DNA of 64,000 nt from Lachnospira pectinoschiza (GTDB taxonomy: Bacteria; Bacillota; Clostridia; Lachnospirales; Lachnospiraceae), in NCBI RefSeq assembly GCF_020564355.1, contig NZ_JAJCRR010000003.1, forward strand, positions 310,001 to 374,000, given 5' to 3'. Below, in pieces: positions 8,283-16,997 of this stretch. The stretch's first letter is position 1. Every line of letters starts with the position of its first letter. The position numbers and the translations under genes were made by a program. The notes below the pieces were generated by a model, which was not told where the DNA came from, ran no database searches, and saw nothing but the letters and a program-made list of their open reading frames with translations.

Positions 8283-9104
8283 ATGGTAGTACAGCACAAT
8301 ATTACAGCGATGAACGCAAACAGAATGTTAGGCGTTACAACAACAGGTCAGTCTAAGTCAACAGAGAAGTTATCAAGTGGTTACAGAATCAACCGTGCTG
8401 CAGATGATGCCGCAGGTCTTTCAATTTCTGAAAAGATGAGAAAGCAGATCCGTGGTCTTTCACAGGCTTCTACCAATGCACAGGGAACTGTAACTGATTT
8501 AACAGATACTACAACAGCAGAGAATTTAGCAAACTATTTTGATGCTAAAACAGGTGTATATAAGGGTGGTTTATATTCAAGACTTACCGCAGATAATGCA
8601 GATGGTGCTAATGGAACAAAAGGCACTATAACACAGATTGGTGCCGAACAGATTAATAAATTTGTCGATGTTACTGTTACAGAAAAGACAACAACAACAA
8701 GTGCATTAAGTTTAAATCTTCATGTAGGTGCAGATTCTACAGATAATAATAAGATTAAGCTTGAAATTGAATCTATGAGTTCAAAGTCTTTAGATGTAGA
8801 TGGATTAAAGGTAGATACAGAAGATGGTGCAACAAATGCGATTAATACAATTGAAGCAGCTATCCAGAAGGTTTCAGATCAGCGTTCTAAGTTAGGTGCT
8901 GTTCAGAATCGTCTGGAGCATACAGTTGCCAACCTTGACAACGTTGTTGAAAATACAACATCCGCTGAATCACGTATCCGTGATACAGATATGGCTGAAG
9001 AAATGGTTAGCTACTCAAAGAACAACATTCTTATGCAGGCAGGTCAGTCTATGCTTGCACAGGCTAATCAGCAGAATCAGGGTGTTCTTTCACTTCTTCA
9101 GTAA
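8283..9104 (+). CDS. Flagellin with truncated N-terminal D1 domain
   Basis: A 273-residue flagellin. Residues 1-67 are a normal D0 and early D1 (AMNANRMLGV, SSGYRINRAADDAAGLSISE, GLSQASTNAQ). About residues 145-273 are a normal C-terminal D1/D0 (LHVGADSTDNNK, QNRLEHTVANLDNV, ESRIRDTDMAEEM, LSLLQ). Between them the long ND1 helix that normally follows NAQDGIS is absent, including the conserved LQRMNELAVQAANGT stretch. It is replaced by about 75 residues rich in Thr and Asp. The RBS GGAGG is good, but no sigma-28 promoter is visible in the short upstream space. It may be an alternative, donor or decaying flagellin. Confidence 0.9.
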   Translation: MVVQHNITAMNANRMLGVTTTGQSKSTEKLSSGYRINRAADDAAGLSISEKMRKQIRGLSQASTNAQGTVTDLTDTTTAENLANYFDAKTGVYKGGLYSRLTADNADGANGTKGTITQIGAEQINKFVDVTVTEKTTTTSALSLNLHVGADSTDNNKIKLEIESMSSKSLDVDGLKVDTEDGATNAINTIEAAIQKVSDQRSKLGAVQNRLEHTVANLDNVVENTTSAESRIRDTDMAEEMVSYSKNNILMQAGQSMLAQANQQNQGVLSLLQ

Positions 9105-9153
9105 TTTAAGTTATCTTAATGATTTAAATTATTTTAGTAATTTAAGTGATTTT

Positions 9154-9198
9154 AGACCTTTTGGCAGGCGGTTAAAGCCTGCTAAAAGGTCTTTTTTG
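9154..9198 (+). terminator. Intrinsic terminator of flagellin
   Basis: A 16-bp near-perfect stem (AGACCTTTTGGCAGGC with GCCTGCTAAAAGGTCT) is followed by a T-run. Confidence 0.95.
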
Positions 9199-9368
9199 CT
9201 GTTATGAACAGTAATTATAAAAATATATAATAAAAAGTATATTATTGATGCAATTTACTATTGCAATATAAATGATATTATGTTATTATTTCAATAGAAT
9301 ATATTCTAAGAACGAATTTAAGCACGGTTTTTTATAAAGATTATGTGTTTAAAGTCTGATTTATATTT

Positions 9369-9390
9369 GAAATCTAAATATTTAGATTTC
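9369..9390. repeat. 22-bp perfect palindrome
   Basis: An AT-rich perfect palindrome centred on AAATATTT, within the gene-free stretch 9199-9571. The rest of that stretch is AT-rich with nothing I can assign. It may be a regulator site; no partner is evident. Confidence 0.5.
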
Positions 9391-9571
9391 GTCTGTATTT
9401 TCTATCACGTTTTTTGGAATTTACTGCGGATTCTGAAAGGTCTTTATGGATTTATTTAGACCCTTTTATCATCCGTTTTCATTCCAAAAGATTTGAAAAT
9501 TTTAGAAAATTTGTCAAAACGCTTGTCGACAATCCCACAAGTCCAGTATAATAAAAGAAAGGAACCAATGC

Positions 9572-10531
9572 ATGGATAATACACCTTACGATGATGTATT
9601 CCGTACACTTTTAACCGATTGTACGGAGTTAATGATTCCGGTTGTCAATGAAATTTTTCATACGCACTACACCGGAAAAGAAACCATCTGCCTGCTGCAA
9701 AATGAGCATTTTATTAAAATGCCGGACGGCAGTGAGCAGGAACGGATTACAGATTCCAGCTTTGAAATTATCAGCGAAGAAACAGCACCGATAGCACAGG
9801 GACAGAAAAAACGATATCACATTGAATGTCAAAGTACGGAAGACGGCAGTATGATTGTACGAATGTTTGAGTATGATACACAGCTTGCATTAGAAAACAG
9901 AGAATTTACATCAAATATTTTGACAGTACAATTCCCTGATTCAGCGATTGTGTCGCTTAGACATACTAAAAATACGCCCGAAGAAATGACAGTTAAAGTC
10001 TTAACTCCGGGCGGAAGGGTATCCTATACCGTGCCGGTATTAAAGGTAAAACGTTATACGATTCATGAATTGTTTGAAAGGAAACTGTTTTTTCTGATAC
10101 CGTTTCATATTTTTGCATATGAGAAGGATTTTAAAGAACTGGAAGAAAACAAGAAAAAGTTAAAGCAGCTGGAAGCAGAATATGCTTCAATCAGGGAACG
10201 GCTTGAAATCGCCTGCCAGATGGGTGACTTGAACAGATATGCCAAAGCTGCTATTCTTGATATGTCACGTAAAGTCATAGAGCATATTGCTGTTAAATAT
10301 AAAAATGTTGCGAAAGGGGTGAGCCGGACAATGGGTGGAAAAGTATTAAACTATGAAGCAAAAGATATCTTAAACCGCGGACGCCGCGAAGGCGAAGAAT
10401 ATACTAAAATTCAGATTGCCACAAAACTTCTTAATATGGGGAATGACATAAAATCTGTCGCAGAATTAGCTGAATTGCCACAGAAAACTGTAGAAAAACT
10501 GGCGCAAAGTATATCAAAAGAAGAAAAATAA
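9572..10531 (+). CDS. Rpn-like PD-(D/E)XK nuclease/putative transposase
   Basis: A 319-residue protein of the Rpn/PD-(D/E)XK nuclease-transposase family, common in many copies in Lachnospiraceae. It opens with the typical YDDVFRTLLTDC. Likely catalytic residues are D61 (ITDSSFEI) and E85-x-Q87 (HIECQS), an ExQ variant of the usual ExK. The middle has the YTIHELFERKLFFLIPFHIF signature, and the C-terminal half is charged and helical (about 195-245). Relatives promote RecA-independent recombination or act in phage defence; the role here is inferred. The copy seems intact. Confidence 0.75.
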   Translation: MDNTPYDDVFRTLLTDCTELMIPVVNEIFHTHYTGKETICLLQNEHFIKMPDGSEQERITDSSFEIISEETAPIAQGQKKRYHIECQSTEDGSMIVRMFEYDTQLALENREFTSNILTVQFPDSAIVSLRHTKNTPEEMTVKVLTPGGRVSYTVPVLKVKRYTIHELFERKLFFLIPFHIFAYEKDFKELEENKKKLKQLEAEYASIRERLEIACQMGDLNRYAKAAILDMSRKVIEHIAVKYKNVAKGVSRTMGGKVLNYEAKDILNRGRREGEEYTKIQIATKLLNMGNDIKSVAELAELPQKTVEKLAQSISKEEK

Positions 10532-10598
10532 GATTGTAAAGCAGCGTGAAATCAGGTTTATCATCAGCATGGACAAAAAAGGCTACACGTTTTAAGAA

Positions 10599-10643
10599 AT
10601 ACCCCGCAGGGTATAAACAGAAATGTAATACGCTGCGGGGTAT
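10599..10643. terminator. Hairpin between convergent genes
   Basis: ATACCCCGCAG pairs with CTGCGGGGTAT. The T-runs are poor, so termination is inferred from its place between convergent genes. Confidence 0.55.
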
Positions 10644-10664
10644 TGTAGTTGATAAAATACGATA

Positions 10665-13379
10665 TTAAACAACAGATTTCCATGCATCAAGGATTTTCGT
10701 GCATTGTTCCACGTCAATATCGGAAACAGCCGTCTTTAGCTGATTTAAAAATTCCTGCTGGTTGTCAGGATAGATAAAGTGTGTCATTTCCTCCAGCGTA
10801 GATTCCATGGTATCGCTGTTCAGATTATCAATTGCATCATACATGGCATAAAAAAGCTTCTCCAGAACCGGTGCAGTAATCGTTTCCTGTGCGGAGATTT
10901 TTTCTTCCTTTTGAAAATATGGCTGCAAAATAGACTGGTATTGTAAATAATCATGAAGGAGGGAAGCAGTCCGTTCATGAATGAGTGCCGCATCTTGTCT
11001 GGAACCGGCAAGTTCCAGACGGGCAGCGGATTCAGCAAGGTCAGTCGCACCAATCTGTCTGGAAGCGCTTTTTAATGCGTGGGTTTCAATGGTATAGGCG
11101 TGCCAGTCTTCCTGCTGCTCATATTTCTTAATCAGTTCTGCCTTCTGTTTAATGACACGGTAGTAATCTTTTAGAACGGTCATATATAACTGCGGGCTGC
11201 CAAGAAGCTGTATGGCAGCTTTTGTATCAAGTCCCTCAATTGCCGGAAATGCTTGCGTATTGTCCGCAGCGGCATTCGTGGCAGTTACAGTGTTGTCAGT
11301 GCCTGTGGTATTTCTGCTTGCAGACATACCGTGCTGTCGGTCAATCTTTTCCGCAGGAAGCCAGTGCTTGATTTTTGCAGTTAAAAACTGCAGTTCAATC
11401 GGCTTTGGTACAAAATCGTTCATGCCTTCTTTTAAAAACATTTCTTTTGTACCGTCAATGGCATTAGCAGTCAGGGCGATAATCGGAACATCGTCATATT
11501 CAGGATGAAAACGCCGGATAATGTGCGTTGTTTCCACACCGTCCAGTTCCGGCATCATATGATCCATAAAAATAATGTCATACATCTGTGACGAAATTTT
11601 TTCAATGGCTTCTTTTCCGCTAAGACACGTGTCAATCTGCATACCAAGCGGCTTCAAAAGTCCTTCCGTAACGGTCAGGTTAATAGCATTGTCATCGACA
11701 ATTAAAATCTGTGCATCCGGTGCCGTAAATTCAAAGTGGTCGGCATCATCTTCTTCATCAAAATGCAGATCTTCATTTTTTAAAATCGAAATCAGATTTA
11801 AAGAGTACAGCGGCTTTTTTACAATGTGCAGATTCTTTAAATTGCAGCTGACCGAAGTATAAAAGTCTGTAATCAATACAGCGGTCAGTTCAGGGTGTGC
11901 CTGAATATAATCCTGCATGGCAGAGGAAAATACCGCATAATCGATAAAAAGATAATCAGGTGTATTGTCCGGCTCAGTCCCGGTCACGGTACAATTGTCA
12001 TAAGCAATATGCAGACGGTCCAGATCCTTTTGCAACTGTTCCTGTACAAGGCTGTTTTTAATAAAAAGTGCAGCATGAACCGGCGGATCATTGTTAAATA
12101 CACCGCTTGGACGGTCATCCAGAACCTTTTGCGGCAGTGTAAAAGAAAAGGTACTGCCAATACCGTATTCGCTTTCAACGGAAATAGTGCCGTGCATTAA
12201 CGTCAGCAGCAGCTTGGAAATAGCAAGCCCCAGTCCCGTGCCTTCGATATTGCGGTTACGTTTGCTGTCTAACTGTTCAAAGGAGCGGAAAAGTCTTCCA
12301 ATCTGTTCTTTTTTAATGCCGATGCCGGTATCTTCAATAGAAGCGTGCAAAACAGTTTCACCGTTTTCTACAGGGCCCGCATAAATTTTTAAAAGCACGC
12401 GTCCGTGTTTGGTGAATTTTACGGCATTATTGGCAAGATTTAACAAAATCTGTTTAAAACGGATACTGTCACCAAACAGTTTGTAAGGGATATCCGGTGC
12501 AATATCTAAAATCAGTTCAACATTTTTGCTGCCAATCCGCGTGGTAATAATATTTGCAACATCGTGGATTGTAGACATCGGTTCATATTCCACCGGAATA
12601 ATATTCATCTTGCCGGATTCAATTTTTGAGAAATCCAGTATATCATTGATGATGGTTAAAAGTGTCTTTCCGGAGGCTTTAATCTGAGTAATATAATCCC
12701 TTGCGGCAGGCGGCAGGTCTTCACGCAGCGCCATTTCTGCCATGCCGATTACAGCATTCATCGGGGTACGGATTTCATGGCTCATATTGGCAAGAAAATC
12801 CGATTTCATGCGGTTTGCCTTTTCAATCTCAATATTTGCCTGAAACAGCTGGTATTTGTGGTAGGCAATATTGGAAAGACCGTTTGCAATGGTATATAAA
12901 AAGCTTGCTGCTTTGTCAATCTGGCTTTTTTCCACGATATTGACTTTCATAACCGCCTGAATGTAGCTGGCAGGGTCAACCCCCAGTTCATCGGCGACCT
13001 GCATGATTTTTGAAATATCCGGCGGCTCGGTCAGCACCTGACCGCCGATAAAACAGCCCACCATTCTGCCGTCCGCAATAATCGGCGCGGCAAAATCCAC
13101 GAGTCCTGCGTGACAGAAATAGGTTGAAGAAGCCCCTTTTTTAAGTGCCAGCTCCGCCCCGTTTTTATCGCATAATTCACACCGCTGGCAGCCCAGTGGT
13201 GAAGAACGTGTATATTTCATGCAGAAGTCTGAAAAATGAGAGCCTTTTGTTACGGCAACTCCGTCAGCATCGGTTGTGACGGAAGCAATGCCGGTCATGT
13301 CAGAAAAAGCATCCTGAATTCTTTGCAGCATTTCCACATCGATTAAATCCGTTAAATGTAATTCGTTTTCCATAGGCAT
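10665..13379 (-). CDS. PocR-domain hybrid sensor histidine kinase with REC and Hpt domains
   Basis: A soluble hybrid kinase of about 904 residues. The start is placed at 13379 (MPMENELHL) next to GGAAGGA; ATG 13373 is an alternative, and an upstream frame to 13448 overlaps the previous gene. Domains in order: N-terminal PocR sensor (about 5-165, Cys-rich GCQRCELCDKNG), HisKA with SHEIRTPMNAVIG, HATPase with NNAVKF and GTGLGLAIS, REC (ILIVDDNAINL, phospho-Asp in FMDHMMPELDG) and Hpt (ETHALKSASRQIGA). There are no membrane helices, so the signal is cytoplasmic. PocR domains bind small organic ligands. It is co-transcribed with the upstream response regulator. Confidence 0.9.
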   Translation of the reverse strand: MPMENELHLTDLIDVEMLQRIQDAFSDMTGIASVTTDADGVAVTKGSHFSDFCMKYTRSSPLGCQRCELCDKNGAELALKKGASSTYFCHAGLVDFAAPIIADGRMVGCFIGGQVLTEPPDISKIMQVADELGVDPASYIQAVMKVNIVEKSQIDKAASFLYTIANGLSNIAYHKYQLFQANIEIEKANRMKSDFLANMSHEIRTPMNAVIGMAEMALREDLPPAARDYITQIKASGKTLLTIINDILDFSKIESGKMNIIPVEYEPMSTIHDVANIITTRIGSKNVELILDIAPDIPYKLFGDSIRFKQILLNLANNAVKFTKHGRVLLKIYAGPVENGETVLHASIEDTGIGIKKEQIGRLFRSFEQLDSKRNRNIEGTGLGLAISKLLLTLMHGTISVESEYGIGSTFSFTLPQKVLDDRPSGVFNNDPPVHAALFIKNSLVQEQLQKDLDRLHIAYDNCTVTGTEPDNTPDYLFIDYAVFSSAMQDYIQAHPELTAVLITDFYTSVSCNLKNLHIVKKPLYSLNLISILKNEDLHFDEEDDADHFEFTAPDAQILIVDDNAINLTVTEGLLKPLGMQIDTCLSGKEAIEKISSQMYDIIFMDHMMPELDGVETTHIIRRFHPEYDDVPIIALTANAIDGTKEMFLKEGMNDFVPKPIELQFLTAKIKHWLPAEKIDRQHGMSASRNTTGTDNTVTATNAAADNTQAFPAIEGLDTKAAIQLLGSPQLYMTVLKDYYRVIKQKAELIKKYEQQEDWHAYTIETHALKSASRQIGATDLAESAARLELAGSRQDAALIHERTASLLHDYLQYQSILQPYFQKEEKISAQETITAPVLEKLFYAMYDAIDNLNSDTMESTLEEMTHFIYPDNQQEFLNQLKTAVSDIDVEQCTKILDAWKSVV

Positions 13380-13416
13380 CTTCCTTCCGCAGGTAGTTTT
13401 ATTCTTATAGCTGCGA

Positions 13417-14292
13417 CTACGCTTCAAGTGTATTCTGGATGGCAGCAAGCAGGCGTTTTCTGTTAATTGGTTTTAAAAGGTAACCCTGCGGTTTCATCAC
13501 CAGTGCCTCCTGTATCTTTTTGCGGTCGGTAATGCCGGTTAAAAAGATGACAGGAATATTTTTGGTCGACGGATTGGCACGCAGCTTTTCAAGTACGACA
13601 AGACCGTTTTCATCCGGCATGGCGTAGTCGAGTAAAATTAAATCGGTGTGCTTGGTTTCTAAGAATTTTAAAGCAATTTTTCCGCTGATGGCAGTTGCTA
13701 CATCGTATTTTTCATGCAGATGAAGCTTAATGACTTTTAACATACGGGCATCATCGTCAATGACCAGAATATGCTTCTTGCCGGAAGTCATTCCTGGTAT
13801 ATTTGCAATATCACGTATATCCGGCATATCCGTCACGTCCGGCACATCTGTTTTTGGCGGAAATGTTTCGTTAAAGGCAAGGTCTGCTTTTTTTAATTCT
13901 TCAGCAATCGGTTCGTGCATTCGCTTTTTCTGTTTTAAAAAGACATTTATGCGCTGTTCAATCACTGCGGCGGTTAAAGGGCGCTGCAGTATCAAATCCG
14001 CAACCTTAACAGCGGCTTTTGTAAATTTGTCACAGTCGGCAGCATCTCCGATGATAATCAGCGGAAGCTGTACGGCATCCCTGCTTTTCATAGATATAAT
14101 CTTTGTAATGTCATCGACCGGTTCGTCCTGTAAGCAGTAGACAAAAGCATCTGGATTGAAAGCGTGCATATGGCTTATCATATCTTCATAGCGCTTGGAC
14201 GTTGTCTGACACTCAAAGCTGTTATACATTTTTGTGAAAAATTCATCAATTGCAGCATTGTTCTTTCCGGTTAGTAAGACCTTATATTTCAT
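13417..14292 (-). CDS. Response regulator with two receiver-like domains
   Basis: A 291-residue protein behind AAGGAGGGG. The N-terminal half (1-125) looks like a degenerate receiver with no acidic pocket. The C-terminal half (about 170-291) is a canonical REC: HILVIDDDARMLKVI, phospho-acceptor Asp in LILLDYAMPDENG, FLTG and the Lys of GYLLKPIN. No DNA-binding output domain is present, so it probably works by phosphotransfer or protein contact with the hybrid kinase encoded just downstream. That kinase ends in an Hpt domain, which fits a multistep phosphorelay. Confidence 0.85.
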   Translation of the reverse strand: MKYKVLLTGKNNAAIDEFFTKMYNSFECQTTSKRYEDMISHMHAFNPDAFVYCLQDEPVDDITKIISMKSRDAVQLPLIIIGDAADCDKFTKAAVKVADLILQRPLTAAVIEQRINVFLKQKKRMHEPIAEELKKADLAFNETFPPKTDVPDVTDMPDIRDIANIPGMTSGKKHILVIDDDARMLKVIKLHLHEKYDVATAISGKIALKFLETKHTDLILLDYAMPDENGLVVLEKLRANPSTKNIPVIFLTGITDRKKIQEALVMKPQGYLLKPINRKRLLAAIQNTLEA

Positions 14293-14552
14293 AAGTACCC
14301 CTCCTTGCGTTGTTATTTAGTTGTTCACGTTGTTTTGTTATCTCTATTATATAAAATTTTTATGGATAATGCACTCTTTTTTTATAGGAAATTGAATATA
14401 CATTTGAAGAATCGTCTGTTATAATATTAACAGGTTTTTTATGCGGCAGGTAAAAGCCAGCCGCGGGCTATATTGTTTCCGGGCGAAAACAGATAGTCAT
14501 TATGGCAGGGGAAATACCTTTGCGATTGAATCGTCCGGAAATGAGGTATAAC

Positions 14553-14735
14553 ATGGCGGGACAGATTAGCTGCGATTACTGCAACAATTTAGTTTACGAT
14601 GAAGAAATGGAAGAATACGTATGTGATGTGAATATGGATGAAGATGATTATGCACGTTTTTGTGCATCGGAATATAAGAATTGTCCATACTATCAGAGCA
14701 ACGATGAATATAAGATTGTAAGACATCAGATGTAG
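14553..14735 (+). CDS. Small Cys-rich protein, DUF6472-like
   Basis: A 60-residue acidic protein with four or five Cys (ISCDYC, YVCDV, RFCAS, NCPYYQ), suggesting metal binding. The start is 14553 because GAGG lies at proper spacing; earlier in-frame ATGs (14502, 14541) lack sites. The pattern DEDDYARFC...CPYYQSNDEYKIVRHQ resembles a family I recall as DUF6472, found across Lachnospiraceae. It lies 20 bp before the NYN gene and is probably co-transcribed with it. The function is unknown. Confidence 0.65.
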   Translation: MAGQISCDYCNNLVYDEEMEEYVCDVNMDEDDYARFCASEYKNCPYYQSNDEYKIVRHQM

Positions 14736-14755
14736 GACAGGGAAGGCAGAAGGGA

Positions 14756-15712
14756 ATGGAAGATAAGCACTATGCAGTGTTAATTGACGCCGATAACATT
14801 TCCTCAAAATATATTGCGTATATTTTGGACGAAATGACAAAGTACGGTGTGATTACATATAAAAGAATTTACGGGGACTGGACGAGTCCGCAGGCAGGCA
14901 GATGGAAGGATGCACTTATGGAAAATTCAATTGTGCCGATTCAGCAGTTCCGCAATACGGTCGGGAAAAATGCAACCGATTCCACATTGATTATAGATGC
15001 CATGGATATTTTGTATACGGGGAATGTGGACGGGTTCTGCATTGTATCGAGTGACGGTGATTTTACAAGGCTGGCGAGCCGCTTAAAAGAATCCGGCATG
15101 GACGTTATCGGCATGGGAGAAAATAAAACCCCGCGGTCATTCAGGGCAGCCTGTTCCGTTTTTACGGATCTGGAACTGCTGTTAGAGGCGGCGGAGGAAG
15201 AAGAAGAAACACCGGTCAGGAAGCAGAAAAGGATTCCTGAAAATATCATCAGTCAGGCGGTCATTGAAAATGCCATCATTGAAATTGTCATTGAAAATGA
15301 CGACAAGGGCAGACCGACAGGACTGGGCGAGATTGGCAGTCGTTTGCAGAAGAAATATTCGGATTTTGATGTCAGAAACTACGGATACAGTTCGTTGTCT
15401 ACATTTATCGAGGAAATTGATAATTTCGACTTACAGAAAGTCAACAATACCGTGATTGTCCGTTTAAAAGAAGACAACGGCAATAAAAAGCAGGTAACGG
15501 ACTTTGCAATCGCCTGCGTGCGGGAAGCCGGCAGCAGAGGAGTTGAACTTGCCGCACTGGGACAGAAAATCCATGTAAAGTATCCGGGATTTAAAGCTAA
15601 GGAATACGGTTATTCCACATTGTCGAAGTTTATCAGTTCCATTAAGGTGTTAAAGATTGAATCCGTTCATGAAAACCGCAAAATGGTATATATAAAAGGA
15701 AACGAAAGGTGA
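14756..15712 (+). CDS. NYN (PIN-like) nuclease with tandem OST-HTH/LOTUS domains
   Basis: A 318-residue protein. The N-terminal NYN/LabA-like domain (1-145) shows the acidic sites LIDADN, NATDSTLIIDAMD and VSSDGDFTRLASRL, expected for metal-dependent RNase activity. Two OST-HTH (LOTUS) repeats follow (about 170-240 and 245-318), each with a YGYS(S/T)LS(T/K)FI signature. LOTUS domains bind RNA, often G-rich or structured. A role in RNA degradation is inferred from this make-up. It is 4 bp before the Nudix gene. Confidence 0.85.
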   Translation: MEDKHYAVLIDADNISSKYIAYILDEMTKYGVITYKRIYGDWTSPQAGRWKDALMENSIVPIQQFRNTVGKNATDSTLIIDAMDILYTGNVDGFCIVSSDGDFTRLASRLKESGMDVIGMGENKTPRSFRAACSVFTDLELLLEAAEEEEETPVRKQKRIPENIISQAVIENAIIEIVIENDDKGRPTGLGEIGSRLQKKYSDFDVRNYGYSSLSTFIEEIDNFDLQKVNNTVIVRLKEDNGNKKQVTDFAIACVREAGSRGVELAALGQKIHVKYPGFKAKEYGYSTLSKFISSIKVLKIESVHENRKMVYIKGNER

Positions 15713-15716
15713 GCGC

Positions 15717-16274
15717 ATGGAGTATTTAGATATTCGTACAGAAAATGGTGAGCTGACAGGCGAAATCAAAGAGCGTACACAGGTGCATACGGACGGGGAT
15801 ATTCACGGAACATCGCACGTATGGCTTGTGCGTTATACAGACAAAAATAAAAAGAAATTTGATATTTTACTGCAAAAAAGAGCCGCAACAAAAGATGCGT
15901 ATGCCGGCTGTTATGATATATCCTCGGCAGGGCATATTCCCGCAGGACAGGATTATCTGGAATCGGCGGTGCGGGAGCTGGAAGAAGAACTGGGAATTAA
16001 GGCAGACCCGGAGAAGCTTAAATTTATCGGAATGCATGACGGGACAATGGAAGCGGTTTTTGACGGAAAGCCGTTTAAAAACCATGAATTAAGCGCCGTT
16101 TACATTTATGATGAACCGGTGAAGGATTCGGACTTTAAGCTTCAGGAAGAAGAAGTGGAGTCTGTACGCTGGATTGATTTTGACGAATGTAAGAACAAGC
16201 TGTGGACAGGTGAAATCCGCAACTGTATATTTGAAAGTGAATTTAAGATGTTGGAAAAAGCAATCCGCGGATGA
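15717..16274 (+). CDS. Nudix hydrolase
   Basis: A 185-residue Nudix protein of the isopentenyl-diphosphate-isomerase-like group. The Nudix box reads GHIPAGQDYLESAVRELEEE then LGI: the catalytic REL-EEELGI helix is intact, but the first conserved Glu is Gln. Members hydrolyse nucleoside diphosphate-X compounds; the substrate is unknown. It has an AAAGGTGAG ribosome-binding site and is likely co-transcribed with the NYN gene. Confidence 0.85.
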   Translation: MEYLDIRTENGELTGEIKERTQVHTDGDIHGTSHVWLVRYTDKNKKKFDILLQKRAATKDAYAGCYDISSAGHIPAGQDYLESAVRELEEELGIKADPEKLKFIGMHDGTMEAVFDGKPFKNHELSAVYIYDEPVKDSDFKLQEEEVESVRWIDFDECKNKLWTGEIRNCIFESEFKMLEKAIRG

Positions 16275-16325
16275 TGTACAGCAATTCCGGTTGAATTGCA
16301 GGAATAGAAGGAAAGGACAGAAAAA

Positions 16326-16805
16326 ATGAATAAAATTGCAAGTTTTACGGTAAATCATCTTGATTTACTCACTGGTGTTTATGTTTCAAGAAAAGATTAT
16401 TTAGGAGATCAGGTGCTGACAACCTTTGATCTGCGTTTTACAAGACCAAACGAAGAACCGCCGATGGATAATCCGGGGATTCATTCTATTGAACATTTAG
16501 TTGCGACATTTTTAAGAAACCACAGGGAATGGGCTGATAAGACGGTTTATTTCGGACCAATGGGCTGCCGCACCGGGTTTTATGTGATTTTTGCAGGAGA
16601 TTTAAAATCAGAAGATATTTTGCCGGTACTGCGTGAGGCCGCAGATTTCGTACTGTCTTATGAGGGCGAAATTCCGGGATATTCTCCGAGGGACTGCGGA
16701 AATTATCTGGACAACAACTTAAATCTTGCCAAGATTTATATGAGAAAGTTCAAGCAGGAAGTCTTAGATAATCCGGCGCCGGAGCGTCTTGTGTATCCGC
16801 AGTAG
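16326..16805 (+). CDS. luxS: S-ribosylhomocysteine lyase
   Basis: A 159-residue LuxS. The metal ligands are His53, His57 (HSIEH) and Cys124 (RDCGNYLDNN), with catalytic Glu56 and Cys81 (GPMGCRTGFY) present. It splits S-ribosylhomocysteine into homocysteine and DPD, the precursor of autoinducer-2, within the activated methyl cycle. Length and motifs are complete. It has its own RBS and is followed by a bidirectional terminator. Confidence 0.97.
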   Translation: MNKIASFTVNHLDLLTGVYVSRKDYLGDQVLTTFDLRFTRPNEEPPMDNPGIHSIEHLVATFLRNHREWADKTVYFGPMGCRTGFYVIFAGDLKSEDILPVLREAADFVLSYEGEIPGYSPRDCGNYLDNNLNLAKIYMRKFKQEVLDNPAPERLVYPQ

Positions 16806-16910
16806 ACAACAGCACAAGACAGAACGGGTATCTGATACGGAGTGATTAAGCGCTGTTTTAGCCTTGCGCTTAAAGAGCTGCGGATAAAGTAATAAAGCAA
16901 TAAAGACCAA

Positions 16911-16954
16911 AATAAGGGTTGTTCCGACAATGAAATATCGGAACAACCCTTATT
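16911..16954. terminator. Bidirectional intrinsic terminator
   Basis: A stem AATAAGGGTTGTTCCGA with TCGGAACAACCCTTATT, flanked by A/T-rich ends, lies between convergent luxS and glnN. Confidence 0.92.
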
Positions 16955-16997
16955 TTATATAGTTATCATACGATTTTTAAGTAAAATTCTTTATAAA

